Shown piece by piece: positions 45,701 to 60,600 of a stretch of 64,000 nucleotides of DNA; position 1 is the first letter of the stretch; each line of letters starts with the position of its first letter. The notes beneath the pieces were generated by a model that saw only the letters and a list, made by a program, of their open reading frames with translations, was not told the DNA's origin and searched no databases. Location: the NCBI GenBank assembly GCA_963813345.1, contig CAWEYR010000030.1, positions 310,001 to 374,000 of the forward strand. The letters are read 5' to 3'. Source of the DNA: CAWDDA01 sp963813345. GTDB lineage: Bacteria > Acidobacteriota > Blastocatellia > RBC074. Both the position numbers and the translations under genes were made by a program.

Positions 45701-46680
45701 AAGCCTGCGGGGCCGAAAATCCTTTTTGGAAAGAGGAACGGACCACCAACGCGGAAGCCGTATTGATTGAGAAGAACCCGATCCCTTTGCGCCTTGCACT
45801 TGTCCGGATCGAAACCCGGTTGAGCCGCCGTACCGCACTCGAGACCGTATCTGTGTGAAGCTGCGGGAGGTCGCGATTGTTAAACCAGTAGTTCGAATTG
45901 AGTACCGGATTGCGGTGATATTCGTAAAGGCTGCCGTGGAATTCATTGTTTCCACGCCGCGTCACAAATTTGATCTGGACTGCGCCCTGACCGCCACTCT
46001 CTGCTCCCGGCGTGGCAGTTGAAACTGTGACCTCTTCGACCGAGTCCAGGCGTGGACTGATCCTGCTGAAGAACCCGTCGCTAGTCTTCAGGTAGTTGTC
46101 CTGCGAGTTGATCCCGTCGATCGTGATGTTGATCGCGGATTGAGGAAGACCATTGATCGTCGAATCTCGATTGACCCCAGGTGTGCTCACACCAGGCAGC
46201 ATGACGACGAAGTTGAGGGTATCCCGGGAAACCAGCGGCAGATTCGCAATCTGGTTCACCGAAAGCGTCGTCGAGATGTTGGCCGACTGCGTTTGAACAA
46301 TTTCGGCGCCCCCCTGCACGACGACAGTCTCACTGGTGTTTCCCACCTCGAGGCTCACACGAATGCTCCCCGGAGTCCCGGCATCGAGCTTGACGTCAGT
46401 TATGACCGATTGCTTGAACCCACGCGCGGAAACGGTAACGGCGTAGATTCCTGCGTCGAGGGCTGGAATCGAAAACGTGCCGTTGTCGGCTGAAGATGGC
46501 TTTGTACTCTATTCCGGAAGCGACGTTCTTGATCGCGATCTGGGCGCCTTGAATCACCGCTCCCGTTTCATCAAATACCGAACCGGAGAGCGATGAAGTC
46601 GTGCCCTGACCATTTGCAATCGCGCTGACTGTTGATGCGAGCGCCAGTACAACCGCCAACCTGAGCAATGTGCGTGTCAT
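42741..46680 (-). CDS. TonB-dependent receptor, Oar-like, number 1 (multiple frameshifts)
   Basis: A reconstructed outer-membrane receptor of about 1,300 residues in at least eight frame segments. Signal peptide MTRTLLRLAVVLALASTVSA; carboxypeptidase-regulatory-like domain SLSGSVFDETGAVIQGAQIA; plug domain VNQIANLPLVSRDTLNFVVM and INITIDGINSQDNYLKTSDG, EFHGSLYEYHRNP; barrel segments such as LTYGLRWELQLPF and GSYVWGKAF; ends LVQIVARINF with C-terminal Phe as usual for barrels. These receptors take up large ligands with TonB energy. Breaks lie near 46396, 45600, 45200, 45000, 44550, 44250 and 43600. Whether it is a real pseudogene or poorly read cannot be told here. Confidence 0.8.
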
Positions 46681-46706
46681 AGACTTTCTCCTTGGGAGTG
46701 GGAGCG

Positions 46707-46771
46707 ACGTTGTACCGGCTTTAGCCGGAATCTTAGGTTTCGAAAGATTCCGCCTAAAGGCGGTACAACAT
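46707..46771. repeat. GTACAACGT palindrome, variant copy F
   Basis: Ends ACGTTGTACCG and CGGTACAACAT; inner arms CTTTAGCCGGAATCTT and AAGATTCCGCCTAAAGG around a TTTCG tip. It lies 27 bases upstream of the TonB receptor 1 start. The rest of 46772-46936 holds nothing recognised. Confidence 0.85.
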
Positions 46772-46936
46772 GCCAGGAAATGCCTGTTAGCCTCTACGAA
46801 GTCGCTATGAGTGCAGAGCTAGCCGATGGTAAGAAGATTGGTTGTACTGGTAATTTTGTGGTCGTAAGACCGAACGAATTCACGACCTGATTATTCATCA
46901 CCAACAGTTCGGATTATAACCAGTTAAGGTTGTCAA

Positions 46937-46982
46937 GAAAATAGAAAAGAGGAGGGTTTGGCAAGAATTCCATTCCCTCCTC
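46937..46982 (-). terminator. Intrinsic terminator of TonB receptor 2
   Basis: On the minus strand GAGGAGGG pairs with CCCTCCTC, followed by TTTTCTATTTTC. It lies 26 bases after the stop at 47008. Confidence 0.8.
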
Positions 46983-47007
46983 CTACAAATTGTTGGATGT
47001 GTAACGT

Positions 47008-50871
<3,864 letters not shown>

Positions 50872-51130
50872 CTTCTTTGATCCTCCTGTGTGTTCAAAAG
50901 CGGGTGAGGCCGCCCCGAGAACAACAATTCAGAATTTTGAGCCTCGTGAAACCTTAGAACCTGTCCGTTATTGCGGGATGCAGACGAGATACGCTGCAGA
51001 CTTAGGAAACTGCAATGAGTGTGCCCAATTGGAGGAACCAATAACTATTGAGCCACTTGGGGTTGTGCCGTTAGTGCTCTGAAGTCTGCTTAGCGGCATC
51101 CAGTTTTATGGATTTTGAGGTTTGTCATAC

Positions 51131-51174
51131 AGTTTTTTGGATGAGCCGGCTCTCGCATCCGATTTTTTGGAAGG
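51131..51174 (-). promoter_or_regulatory. TonB receptor upstream element (receptor 2 copy)
   Basis: On the minus strand CATCCAAAAAACTGTATGACA with a second TTCCAAAAAATC about 30 bases apart. Resembles blocks upstream of receptors 3 and 4. About 260 bases upstream of the receptor 2 start. The rest of 50872-51176 has no recognised gene. Confidence 0.45.
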
Positions 51175-51176
51175 AC

Positions 51177-51208
51177 AAACAAAAAGGGAGCGACTTCCAG
51201 TCGCTCCC
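51177..51208 (-). terminator. Intrinsic terminator of TonB receptor 3
   Basis: On the minus strand GGGAGCGACT/AGTCGCTCCC with a three-base loop, then TTTTTGTTT. It lies 30 bases after the stop at 51238. Its stem is the same as the terminator of receptor 4. Confidence 0.92.
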
Positions 51209-51237
51209 CTTTCTAGGAGGAATCTGTCGCCCCAAAC

Positions 51238-54200
51238 TTAGAAGTTGATGGCGATAATAAAGTTGATGTTACGTGCGTCGCTCCTGGCAGCGGTGATACG
51301 ACCCCAGTTGGCAGAATCAAAGTTCGTGTCTCCAAAAACGAAGCTCACATTATTGAACGCATTGATAAAGTTGACCTTGAACTCTACATCAGCCGACTCG
51401 TAGATCTTCGTTCGCTTGGTGATACTGATGTCCGTTTGGGCAAACTTTGGTCCGTTGAACTGCGTTCTCGGGAAATTGCCGAAAGTACCCGGAGCCGGAG
51501 CGGCGAGAAGTCCGGGCTTGAGCGTCGCTCCCGTCAGTGCCCCCGTTGTCGGGTTGGTCGTGACGTTGATCAACTTGGTCGGATCATAGAAGAACACACC
51601 GGCCGGCGTCTTGAAGATGCCCGCGGCGTCCGCGAATGTATCGACTGTGGTGCTCCCAACTAGTTGAGCTCCAATCGATCCGGTGTACTGGTTGAAGGTC
51701 GAGCGGCCCGACAGGATCGAAATCGGGCCACCGGTCTGATACGAGATGATGCTGCCAATCTGCCAGCCTTCAAGGGCCTTGCGAAGCGGAGCAAAACCGG
51801 TACCCAGGAATCGCCGTCCCGTACCAAAAGGCAGTTCATAGATAAAGTTGGCGACAAAGCGATGCGTTTGATCGAAGCTTGCACGATGTTTATCCAGACT
51901 CAGGTTGCGCAACGTGCGGAACGTCTCCAGCGTGCTCTGACTCCCCTCGCTGTCGGTAAGGACTTTGCTGAAGGTGTAGTTGGCCTGGAGTTGCAGTCCC
52001 TTCGACAACCTTCTGCGGACCTCGGCCTGGAAGGAGTGGTACGAAGAGTACGAATTGTTCGTCAGCAAACGCGAGAAGTTCGCGTTGGGATTCGCGAGAA
52101 AGAAGTTGGGCGTCAAATTCAACCGGTTGGCACGGTAGGTGGCGCTGTTCGCCAGCGTAAAGGCCATAGTCGCCGACGTTGTTGTTGTTCAGTGCCGTGA
52201 TGAACCCGGTGTTTCCAAAGCCATTAGCGGCGGTTAGCCCGTTGAATAGCGTGGTCATTGTTGGCAATGGCACCGTTCCGGCAGCGCCGGGAGCAAAACT
52301 GCCCCCACCGTTGATGGTGAGGTTCCTCTGCGCACCGAGGAATTCGTTGCAGGAAGCCATTTTCGAAGATATTGACTTCGTTGAAATCGATCGCGCGGAT
52401 AGATCTTGATTGCGTGGTTGGCAACATACCGCATTTCGATCGCCGTGTTGGTGCCGATTTCGCGTTCAATTCCAAACGACCATTGCTGAACATAAGGGGT
52501 CCGCAGATTTGGATCGAACGCCCACAATCCGTTGTTGGTATTGAAGGCAATGTTCTCCGCATCGGTGATCGGGATCTTGAACGTGGGGGTCGTCAACGCA
52601 AGCCCCGAAGCCGCCAACACACCTGTGGGAAGATTGTTGTTCGCGTTCTGAATCAACCCGGGGTTGGTGGTGCCAGTGCCAAGAGCGTTGCTCACCACGG
52701 TAAAGCCGTCCTGCAGATAGCTGATCGAGAATCCCGGCTCGAATGGAAGTCTTACCCTCGGAACCGAAAAGCCAGTTCATCGGACCACTTGAGAAGTCCG
52801 GCGAGTAAGCAATCCCGATAAAAGGCGCAAAGTTGTTCCAATCGTCGTTGTAGAGATTCTTGCCCGTGTCTCCATTGACAAAATCAAGCGAAGTGGGCGC
52901 CGTGCCGGCCAGGACGCCGGGTTTGAAAAGATTGTTTTCGCCGGAGATACCGAACAAGCCAGCAATACCATTGACCGGCTGAATCGCTATGCCATTCCTC
53001 TCATACGGAACCCCCTGGAACTCCCAACGCATACCATAGCTGAGAGTGAAGTTCCGGCGTGCCCTCCATTGATCCTGCGCATAGAGGCTCACCTGACGCT
53101 GCTTGAAATCGCGCTGGCGAGTCGCGCCTGGAACGAAACCCGACGTCGGACTGGAGACATTGAAGGTCTGTGCCGACGATCCCAGCAACCCGACAAGATC
53201 TGCATAGACATTCTTTGCGCGATTCACAATTGCTGTCCCGGTCGCCCCGGCGGGAAGATTTGGAAACGCCGCGTTGAGAATGCCATCCGGGTTGGCGTTG
53301 TTCGTACCTATGGTGATTCCCTGGATAATCCCGGTATCGTTAAAGGTGATCGCAGTAACGGACTGAATATCAGTACCTATCTTGATGCTGTGGCTGCCTT
53401 TGACCATCGAGAAATTGTCGATGTACTGATAGAGCATCGTGTTGCGGCCCTGCGACAGGAAGGTGTTGTCGTAATTACTCACTGAGGCGAGCGTAAGGTT
53501 GTATGCCGGATCGTTTCCGGTTTCGCGGATGAAACCGACAGGCGCGCGCTGGTGGCCAAAACGGACCTCGTTGGTCATGGTTGAACCGAACGTCGATTGA
53601 ATCGCCGCCGTCATCAGTGTCCTTCTTGACCCCTGATATGCGCCCACACCGCCCGGGAATGGAGCTTCAAGGCTGTTGAATGTGTCAGGCGCAAGCAGGA
53701 AATCGGCCTGGTTGTAAACGAATTCGAACTTATGCGAGCCAATCGCCGAGTTTTCGACGAGTTGCTGGTCAAATCGGCCAACCCATTTGTCGTTCGGACC
53801 GGACCCGTTGACATTAAAGCGCCAGCCGGCTGTATTGAACCCGTCCCCAACCAGGGTGTTGTTCGGAAGCGGCATTGCGTTCAGTTGCGCACCGGTCACA
53901 GGATTGAGAGCCTTGAAATTCCCTATGTTGAGCAGATTGACCGTCTGAGTAGCTCCGTTTGAACCCGTGTAGCTGAACAACCCGCTTCGAGCTGCCTGGG
54001 TCAGTACCGTGCGGTTGCGAGTTACCTGGAAGGGCTCGCGGAAACCTTCGTAAGACAGGAACCAGAGACTCTTGCTGCGTCCGTCGATACTTGCCGGTCC
54101 AAACGCCTTCTTAGGAAGCCAGAGCGGCCCGCCGACGTTGAAGCCAAAGAAGTTCTGTCGAAGCAATGGCCTTGGTGTTCCTGATGCGTTATTGAAAAAG

Positions 54201-54982
54201 TTGTTGGCGTTCAGGTAGTCATTGCGATGCTGCCAGAACATTCTTCCGTGAAACTCATTGCTGCCTGACTTTGTAACCAGCTGAACCTGAGCCACACCGC
54301 GTCCCGCGTCGGAGCCCACCGTTCCGACCGTCACGCTGAACTCGCTAGTGGAATCGAGCGACGGCGCGCTGATGGCGAAGAACGAATCGGTCTTGACGAA
54401 GTTGTCCATCGCATTGACGCCATCCTGAGTGACATTCGTTCCACTGCCACGAATACCGCCTACAGAAGCTGTGCGCGTATTGGCACCCGTGACTGCAACA
54501 CCCATCTGCAAACGGGCAAGGTCAACCGGGTTCCTGGTTGGAAGCGGAAGGTCTTTCACCTGGCGCGTATCGACGACGTTGGTCAGCGTCGGAGTGCTCG
54601 TATTTATTACTGCCTGCGAGTCGCTTGTGACGACCACCGATTCGCTGACATCTCCGATTTCAAGCTTGACATTGAATGTAGCCTGCACACCAACTGAAAC
54701 GATGATGCCCTGCGCCTCAATTCGCTTGAAGTTGGCGGCTTCAACTTTTGCGTTGTACTGACCGGGCGGAAGCGAAGGAAAAACAAAAGCGCCTTGCGAA
54801 TCCGTCGTCGCTTTGAACTCTTCACCCGAGCCGACGTGAATGGCCACGACTTTGGCACCGGAAAGGGCGCCGCCGTTGGCGTCACTAACGAGGCCACTGA
54901 GGCTGCCGCGGATGGTTTGCGCGAGAGCTGTGGCACTGAACAAAGTCATGAGGAAAATCAAGGCTAAGACTAGTCGCTTCAT
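51238..54982 (-). CDS. TonB-dependent receptor, Oar-like, number 3 (frameshifts in the middle third)
   Basis: About 1,250 residues. The first about 755 codons (to about 52730) are uninterrupted: signal MKRLVLALIFLMTLFSATAL; regulatory domain SGLVSDANGGALSGAKVVAI; plug TRQVKDLPLPTRNPVDLARL, GIRGSGTNVTQDGVNAMDNF; EFHGRMFWQHRNDYLNANNF. Between 52730 and 52170 about four shifts occur. After 52167 the barrel runs SYHSFQAEVRRRLSKGLQLQ, ANYTFSKVLTD, FVANFIYELPFGTGRRFLGT, ending NINFIIAINF. The ATG at 54982 is preferred over 55006 since it opens the signal peptide. Confidence 0.85.
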
Positions 54983-55126
54983 CTGAAAGACTCCTTCGTG
55001 TTCCAAAAATAGGGGCTGGTGGTGTGACCTTTAAGTGGCATTTAATAAATGCAAGACCTGTGCCCTTTTGCTACACTAGGCTCCTCCTATGAAGCCAAAG
55101 AAGTTACAGAGCCGTCTAATTCTTGT

Positions 55127-55177
55127 CTCTCCATTTTTCTGGAGGATGCAGCCCCTTATCTTCAGATTTTTGGATTT
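55127..55177 (-). promoter_or_regulatory. TonB receptor upstream element (receptor 3 copy)
   Basis: On the plus strand TCTCTCCATTTTTCTGGAGG followed by ATG, and TTTTTGGAT at 55167-55175. The same block (TGTCTC..CCATTTTTCTG..GGATG) occurs upstream of receptor 4. About 150-190 bases upstream of the receptor 3 start, in the divergent spacer. Confidence 0.5.
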
Positions 55178-55258
55178 ACAAACTAGCAATTGGACGTAAT
55201 GGCGCTGACTTGCCGAGCACATTGGTTTCATCTCCAATTCATCGAGATCAAGTCGAAC

Positions 55259-55288
55259 TTGACTCCATTAGCGGCGAATCCGTATAGT
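55259..55288 (+). promoter_or_regulatory. Promoter of DSPW paralogue 2
   Basis: -35 TTGACT (55259-55264), 18-base spacer, -10 TATAGT (55283-55288), giving an about 45-base leader before the ATG at 55340, which has a nearby GGAG. Confidence 0.65.
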
Positions 55289-55339
55289 CTTGACTCTTCT
55301 TCGTATCGCTGAAAGCCAACTCACTTCGCGGAGATAAAA

Positions 55340-56104
55340 ATGAAAAGTGTCGGCCGAATTCGCCTCTTTGGCATAATGCTGACTTTGCTTTTTGCGTCGG
55401 CAGTGACTGTCACCGTGGGGGCACAGTGGGACAAGAAGCCTTACACTGAATGGTCAGACAAGGAAGCACAAAAGGTCCTCAATGATTCTCCCTGGGGTAA
55501 GACCCAGACCTTTGTCGAGACTACGGTTCTTACTGGTTCAACGCGTCCCAATTCCGGTCAAAACACATTCGCTAGTGGTTTCCAGGTAAACTTCCGCATC
55601 CGTCTCTTCTCAGGCAAGCCAATCAGGCAAGCGTTTAGCCGTGTGCTCGAACTACAGCAAAAAGGCAACGTCAGTGAGGCGATGGCGGCCCAACTCAAAT
55701 CGTTTGCGAGCGGTGAGTTTCTTGAATACGTCATCGTCACGGTGACATGCGACTCTGAACAAAGCGGAGAGCCGCTTCATGCGGCACAGGCGGCACTCGA
55801 GAAGCGCACAACTGCGGAGCTCAAGAGCAATACATATCTCGAGGTGGCTGGTCAGAAAGTGTATCTCCAGGAGTTTCAGGCGCCGAAGAAGGATCCGTTC
55901 GGCGCGCGCTTCATTTTTCCACGCCTCGTGGGTAATGAGCCGTTCATTACCTCGAAGACGAGCGAAGTGCGGTTCGTTTCTGAACTCCCGCGCAGCTTCG
56001 CCCCTGTCGGCGGCACCGCGCCAAACCCAGCGCAAAACACCTATAAACTCAATATGATTTTCAAGGTGCCAGCTATGGAATTCCTTGGAAAGCTTGAGTA
56101 CTAA
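55340..56104 (+). CDS. DSPW-motif exported protein, paralogue 2
   Basis: A 254-residue protein with signal peptide (RIRLFGIMLTLLFASAVTVT to VGAQ). Mature part: KPYTEWSDKEAQKVLNDSPW, GKTQTFVETTVL, VNFRIRLFSGKPIRQAFSRV, LKSNTYLEVAGQKVYLQEFQ, APKKDPFGARFIFPRLVGNE, YKLNMIFKVPAMEFLGKLEY. It matches paralogue 1 (40168) in order of segments. The family is unnamed to me; WTEW..KEAQK(I/V)L.DSPW is its fingerprint. Its location beside TonB receptors suggests an envelope role. It is the only plus-strand gene between 40.1 and 60.7 kb. Confidence 0.8.
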   Translation: MKSVGRIRLFGIMLTLLFASAVTVTVGAQWDKKPYTEWSDKEAQKVLNDSPWGKTQTFVETTVLTGSTRPNSGQNTFASGFQVNFRIRLFSGKPIRQAFSRVLELQQKGNVSEAMAAQLKSFASGEFLEYVIVTVTCDSEQSGEPLHAAQAALEKRTTAELKSNTYLEVAGQKVYLQEFQAPKKDPFGARFIFPRLVGNEPFITSKTSEVRFVSELPRSFAPVGGTAPNPAQNTYKLNMIFKVPAMEFLGKLEY

Positions 56105-56194
56105 GGTTTGGAGCGCCGACGCCTACGGCGCCGGTAAGGCCGTCCTACCCCAGCTGTTGGAGATTGAACACTTTTCTTGGCTCCGGAGGACGCA

Positions 56195-56316
56195 AAATGT
56201 TTATAGTCACGATCGAAAAAAAGCAGGGACTACCGGAGGAGCGACACCATCTTTCGCTTGTGTGATGCCGCTCCTCCGGGACTCACGTCGATCTAGCTAT
56301 GTGACTATAAACATTT
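56195..56316. repeat. Nested palindrome with AAATGTTTATAGTCAC ends
   Basis: Outer arms AAATGTTTATAGTCAC (56195-56210) and GTGACTATAAACATTT (56301-56316) are exact complements. Inner arms CCGGAGGAGCG and CGCTCCTCCGG are complements around ACACCATCTTTCGCTTGTGT. It follows DSPW paralogue 2 by about 90 bases, after a short GC palindrome near 56110-56135. Confidence 0.85.
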
Positions 56317-56364
56317 GGCTCCTCAGAAACCGCGGCAGTCATAACCTTGGGCAATTGTCGTCAC

Positions 56365-56462
56365 GGTGTCAGTAGCCCGACCGTGTGAGGGAGGGCTTGC
56401 GAGGCTTGGACGACTCTTGTTTGTCGCGAGCCCTCTTCCCTCTCGGTCGGGCTACTGACACC
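56365..56462. repeat. Palindromic repeat, GTGTCAGTAGCCCGACC type, copy 2
   Basis: Ends GGTGTCAGTAGCCCGACCG and CGGTCGGGCTACTGACACC are exact complements; inner arms GAGGGAGGGCTTGCGA and TCGCGAGCCCTCTTCCCTC are partly complementary. It shares its outer arms with the copy at 1627-1705. Nothing else is recognised in 56463-56567. Confidence 0.9.
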
Positions 56463-56567
56463 GACCGAGGTGGCTCCCGCGATGTCTCAGTCTGACCTGT
56501 GATCCGGTAGAGATCACGCTAACTCGCTCCGGAGCCGGCCGAACGCCTCGCTGCACCCTGGCACTAC

Positions 56568-56597
56568 AGAAAAGGGAGCGACTTTTCAGTCGCTCCC
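56568..56597 (-). terminator. Intrinsic terminator of TonB receptor 4
   Basis: On the minus strand GGGAGCGACTGAAAAGTCGC, then TCCC and TTTTC. It lies 30 bases after the stop at 56627. Same stem as the terminator of receptor 3. Confidence 0.9.
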
Positions 56598-56626
56598 TTT
56601 TCGGAGTTTAAGAGCCAGGCCCTCGC

Positions 56627-59600
56627 CTAGAAGTTGTACTTAAGCGCGAACTGGACAACACGCGGGCCGAAATTGAGAGTCGTAATTCGGCCGAACGTGG
56701 TCGAGTTTACTGCCTGATCACCAACAAAGAAGAGCGGGTGATTGAGGAAGTTGAAGAACTCAGCCCGGAATTCGAGATTCTGACTTTCGGTCAGCCTCGT
56801 CCGCTTGATCACTGAGAAGTCCCAGGATGTCTGCGAAGGACCATCGAATTGCAGACGCTGTTGCGAGCCAATCGTGCCGGCATTCGGATTGAAGAAAACC
56901 TGGCCGTTGAAACTCGCGACATTACCGGCAACATCCGGTCCAACTCCTCGTCCCGACGAATCAATGACAGCCGGATCAATGTAATAGACCCGCCCGTCAG
57001 GCAGCTTTTTAATGCCGAAAAGGTCCTTGATGGCGTCGGGCGTAAGCGAGGAGTCGATGGGATTGCGTGTCGACCGTCCTGTACGATTGAAAGTTCCTCG
57101 CGTTGAAAGCAGCGATATGGGTGCGCCGCTCTGCGAGTGGATGATCGAGCTTAGCTGCCATCCTCCGAGAATCTTGTCACTCACACCGCCGGCCGAGAGC
57201 CATCTCTTTCCGGAGCCAAACGGAAGCTCATAAATGACACTTCCGTGAAACACCTGGGTCACATCGAAATCCGCCCGGGTCCGCTCGAGGTTCTGCCGGT
57301 TATTGTCGATGTAGGGCTCAAAACGATGCTGTGTTGTACCAGGCGAGTTGGTCAGTACCTTGCTGAACGTGTAGTTCACCTGCGCGAAGATTCCGCCGGA
57401 GAATCGACGGCGCCCTTCAAGTTGAAGTGCGTGATAGTCGGTCTTACCGCCGTTAAGGACAATATCGGCGGCATAGATGCCAGGATTGCCTCCACCACTG
57501 AAGAAGTAGTTTCGGACATTCGCGCCAATTGCCTGATTGACGCCCGTCATATAGATATCAGCAAGTGATCCGACCTGACCCGTCTGAATTAGACTCCTGA
57601 CGGTGGCGTCAGTGAGGAATCCGCCGCCAAAGGTCGGCGTAGTCAAAACGCTCAATGGCTGGCTTCCAGCAATATTAGCGTTGAAGGCGGGATTGAAGGC
57701 TCCACTCGCCGCCAGCGCAAGATATCCATTACTCTGAGCCCTCTTGAAGTCATCAAGAAACGGCTGGTTCTTCAATGGGTCGATCTGGTTGAGATCGACG
57801 CCGCGCCAGATGTCGCGGCCAAGAGTCGCGATATAGCGCGCTTCGACGGCTATGTCTTTCCAGATTTCCCGCTCGATCGCGAAGCTGATCTGATGAACAA
57901 AAGGCTGTTTGATCTTCTGGTCGATTCCGAAGGCCGCCGAATTGAGAGCAAGCCCGATCTGGTCGGCATAAGTTCGCGGTACCTTGAAGGCCGGCGTAGC
58001 AATCGGCGGGAGTCCATTACGGAAGAATCCGAAGAGGTTGGTGTTGGTGACTGTAGTCGTAAGTCCCGCGTTTCCGATCACCAGCGTTTTGCCCGACGGT
58101 GATCGTTTCCTCGTTGACGAAAGCCATGGTGTACCCGGCGCGGATCGAGGTCTTTCCGTCCTTAAAGGGGTCCCACGCGATTCCAACCGAAGGCCCGAAG
58201 TTATTCAGGTCCTTGTCATAAAAGCCGCCGTTCACGAAATCAACTACTCCGTTGGGATTCAGCAGCGATTCCTGCGTCGATCCCTGATTGACCGGCAGGA
58301 GGAACAGGTCATCCTCGTCTTTGAGCGGGCTGAAGTACTCCCACTTCAATCCCAGTCGCAGAGTGAGATTGGGACGAAGTCCGCCAGTTGTCCTGCGCGT
58401 AGCCCGCCCAGTTATCAAACACGAAATTGCGTACGTTCGGGATACCTGGCACATAGCCAGACGTCTTGCTCGCAACCTGGAACGTCTGCGACGTGCTCGA
58501 ATAAAGCCCGCCAAGAAAAGTTCTCAGCGAGTTGGCGGACGCAAGGTCTGCCGCCGAGATTCCTCCCGGGAAGTTCGCTGCCGTCAATTGAATCGCTGCC
58601 GGAGCTTGAGCGCTGTAGCCGAAATTGAGCGTGGGATACAGTCCAAAAAAGTCGTAAGGACGGACGCGAATCTGCTGCAGGCTCCCCCCGAACTGGAAAC
58701 TATGTGAGCCTGTAGAGTACGTCGCATTGTCGATGTATTGGCGTGTGCGTGTGTTCCTGCCCTGCGGCAGGAAACTGACTTCGCGAAGCGTGAGTGCGAG
58801 CGGCAACGTGTAGCTGAGACCGCTGTAGTTTTCGGTCGTGACAAAGTCGGCTGGAGCGAGATTGGCTCCGATTCGCAGCTCGTTCTGGAGCTTTGGTGTA
58901 GCGGTCCAGCGCCAGGCCCCAACAAAGAACTTGACGTCCGAATCGGTGAACACCTTCGGCCGCTTGTTGATAGCATCCAGATCGGTGCGGTCGTCGGTCT
59001 CTTTGAAGCGATTATGGATGAACTCAAAACTATGGTTCTGTGTCGGATGGAAATCGAAGCGGAAACCATACTGGTTCCGATCGTTGAAATCGCTTTGCAG
59101 GAAATCGGTAACCGGCAGTGTTCAAAAGCCGCGTCGCCGACGAATTGCCGACGTCGAAGTTGTTAACCAGCGATGAGGAGGGCATCCCTGCGAGCAACTG
59201 CGATCGCACAGCCGGGTCCAGCACGAGTCCCGGGAGCAAAGACAGAACGTTAACCTGCTGAACGCTCTGATCGCTGGTTCGCACGTAACGGAAAGCGCCA
59301 TCGACCAGTTGCTCATTGGTCGGAATGACGTTGTTCTTGGTCGCCTGCTGACGCTGACGGAATCCTTCATAGGTGAAGAAAAAGAAAAGCTTGTCCTTGT
59401 TGTCGTTCCATCCGCCAAGAGGACCAAAGACCTTCTTCGAGGCGAGAACCGGTCCGCCAATGTTTCCACCAAACTGGTTCCTGTTGAGGAACGAACGCGG
59501 GATCGTCTGTCCGGTGTTGCGGTCGATAGTGTTGTTGTTGAACCACGAATTCGCGCCGAAAGCCGAATTGCGATTGAAGGCATAGAGTGTTCCATGAAAC

Positions 59601-60343
59601 TCGTTCTCGCCCGATGGGGTCACGAGCTTCACTTGCGAAGCTCCACCTGCGGCATCCGCTCCCTGCGTATTTGTTGTAATTGTAAACTCACCGATCGTGT
59701 CTGAAGTTGGACGGTTCGGCACGAAGTCGAGCGAGTTAGCTCGAATGAAGTTGTCCTGAATGTTGATTCCGTCCTGAGTGAGCTGCGACCACGTCGGGCG
59801 GCCGCCGTTGATCGTCGTCGGAGTGCGCGTCGGAAGTCCCACAACCCTGCCTGAAGCCGGATGAGTTCGATCGGATTCCGTCCGTTGAGTGGGAGGTCAA
59901 CAATCTGGCGGCGCATGACTGTGTTGGTGATTTCAGGCGAGCTTGTATTTACGAGGTCCGCTCCCGCTGTGACTTGCACAAGCTCATTGGTCTGGCCGAC
60001 CTCAAGATTCGCGTCCAATGAGTAGTCGCGTCCTGCATCAACTTTAACTTCAGTGTATGACGCGGTCTTGAAGTTGGGTGCTTCAATCTTGACAGAATAA
60101 GAACCGGCCGAAACCTGTGTCACAAGAAACGTACCATCACTACTCGCCGTGACGGTTTGAATGACCTGACTTGTCAACTCATTCGTGACAACAATCTTGG
60201 CGCCCGGAACGACGGCTCCGGTCTGATCACGAACCGTTCCCACGATCCGTCCCGAGTGTCGTCTGCGCCTCGATTGATCCTGCAAGCATTACGAGCGCGA
60301 GAACCAGAAGGGGCAGGACTCTTAACTGCAACGCATTTTTCAT
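56627..60343 (-). CDS. TonB-dependent receptor, Oar-like, number 4 (several frameshifts)
   Basis: About 1,240 codons. Start at 60343 with GGAGAG upstream: MKNALQLRVLPLLVLALVML signal, then a shift into RIVGTVRDQTGAVVPGAKIV. Plug: MRRQIVDLPLNGRNPIELIR, DGINIQDNFIRANSLDFVPN, DTIGEFTITTNTQGADAAGG, ENEFHGTLYAFNRNSAFGAN. Barrel: GWNDNKDKLFFFFTYEGFRQ, then an uninterrupted last 500 residues with QLEGRRRFSGGIFAQVNYTF, GSVIYELPFGSGKRWLS and the end PRVVQFALKYNF. Shifts near 60245, 59850, 59110, 58650, 58400 and 58150. Confidence 0.83.
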
Positions 60344-60557
60344 TTCCACTCTCCTAAAAGCAATTGATGGATGAGGTTAAAGTTTTCAATGTCAGCGATG
60401 CGATCAATTACCGTTTGTTTTTAAGAACTTACACAATAATTGATGCTCCAGCGGTAATTCCTTGCGCAACTGCTATGCCGAGTGGATTTGAGGAAAGTTA
60501 GAGAAGGTACTTCAACAAATAGAACATTTGAGTTGTTCTTGTGACGAAGGATCAGTG

Positions 60558-60600
60558 TGTCTCATCCATTTTTCTGAATTCAGGATGAGGTTTTGGGATT
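60558..60600 (-). promoter_or_regulatory. TonB receptor upstream element (receptor 4 copy)
   Basis: On the plus strand TGTCTCATCCATTTTTCTGA then ATTCAGGATG, with GGTTTTGGGATT immediately after. About 215-255 bases upstream of the receptor 4 start. The rest of 60344-60747 holds a GC-rich palindromic remnant (60609-60652) and no gene. Confidence 0.5.
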
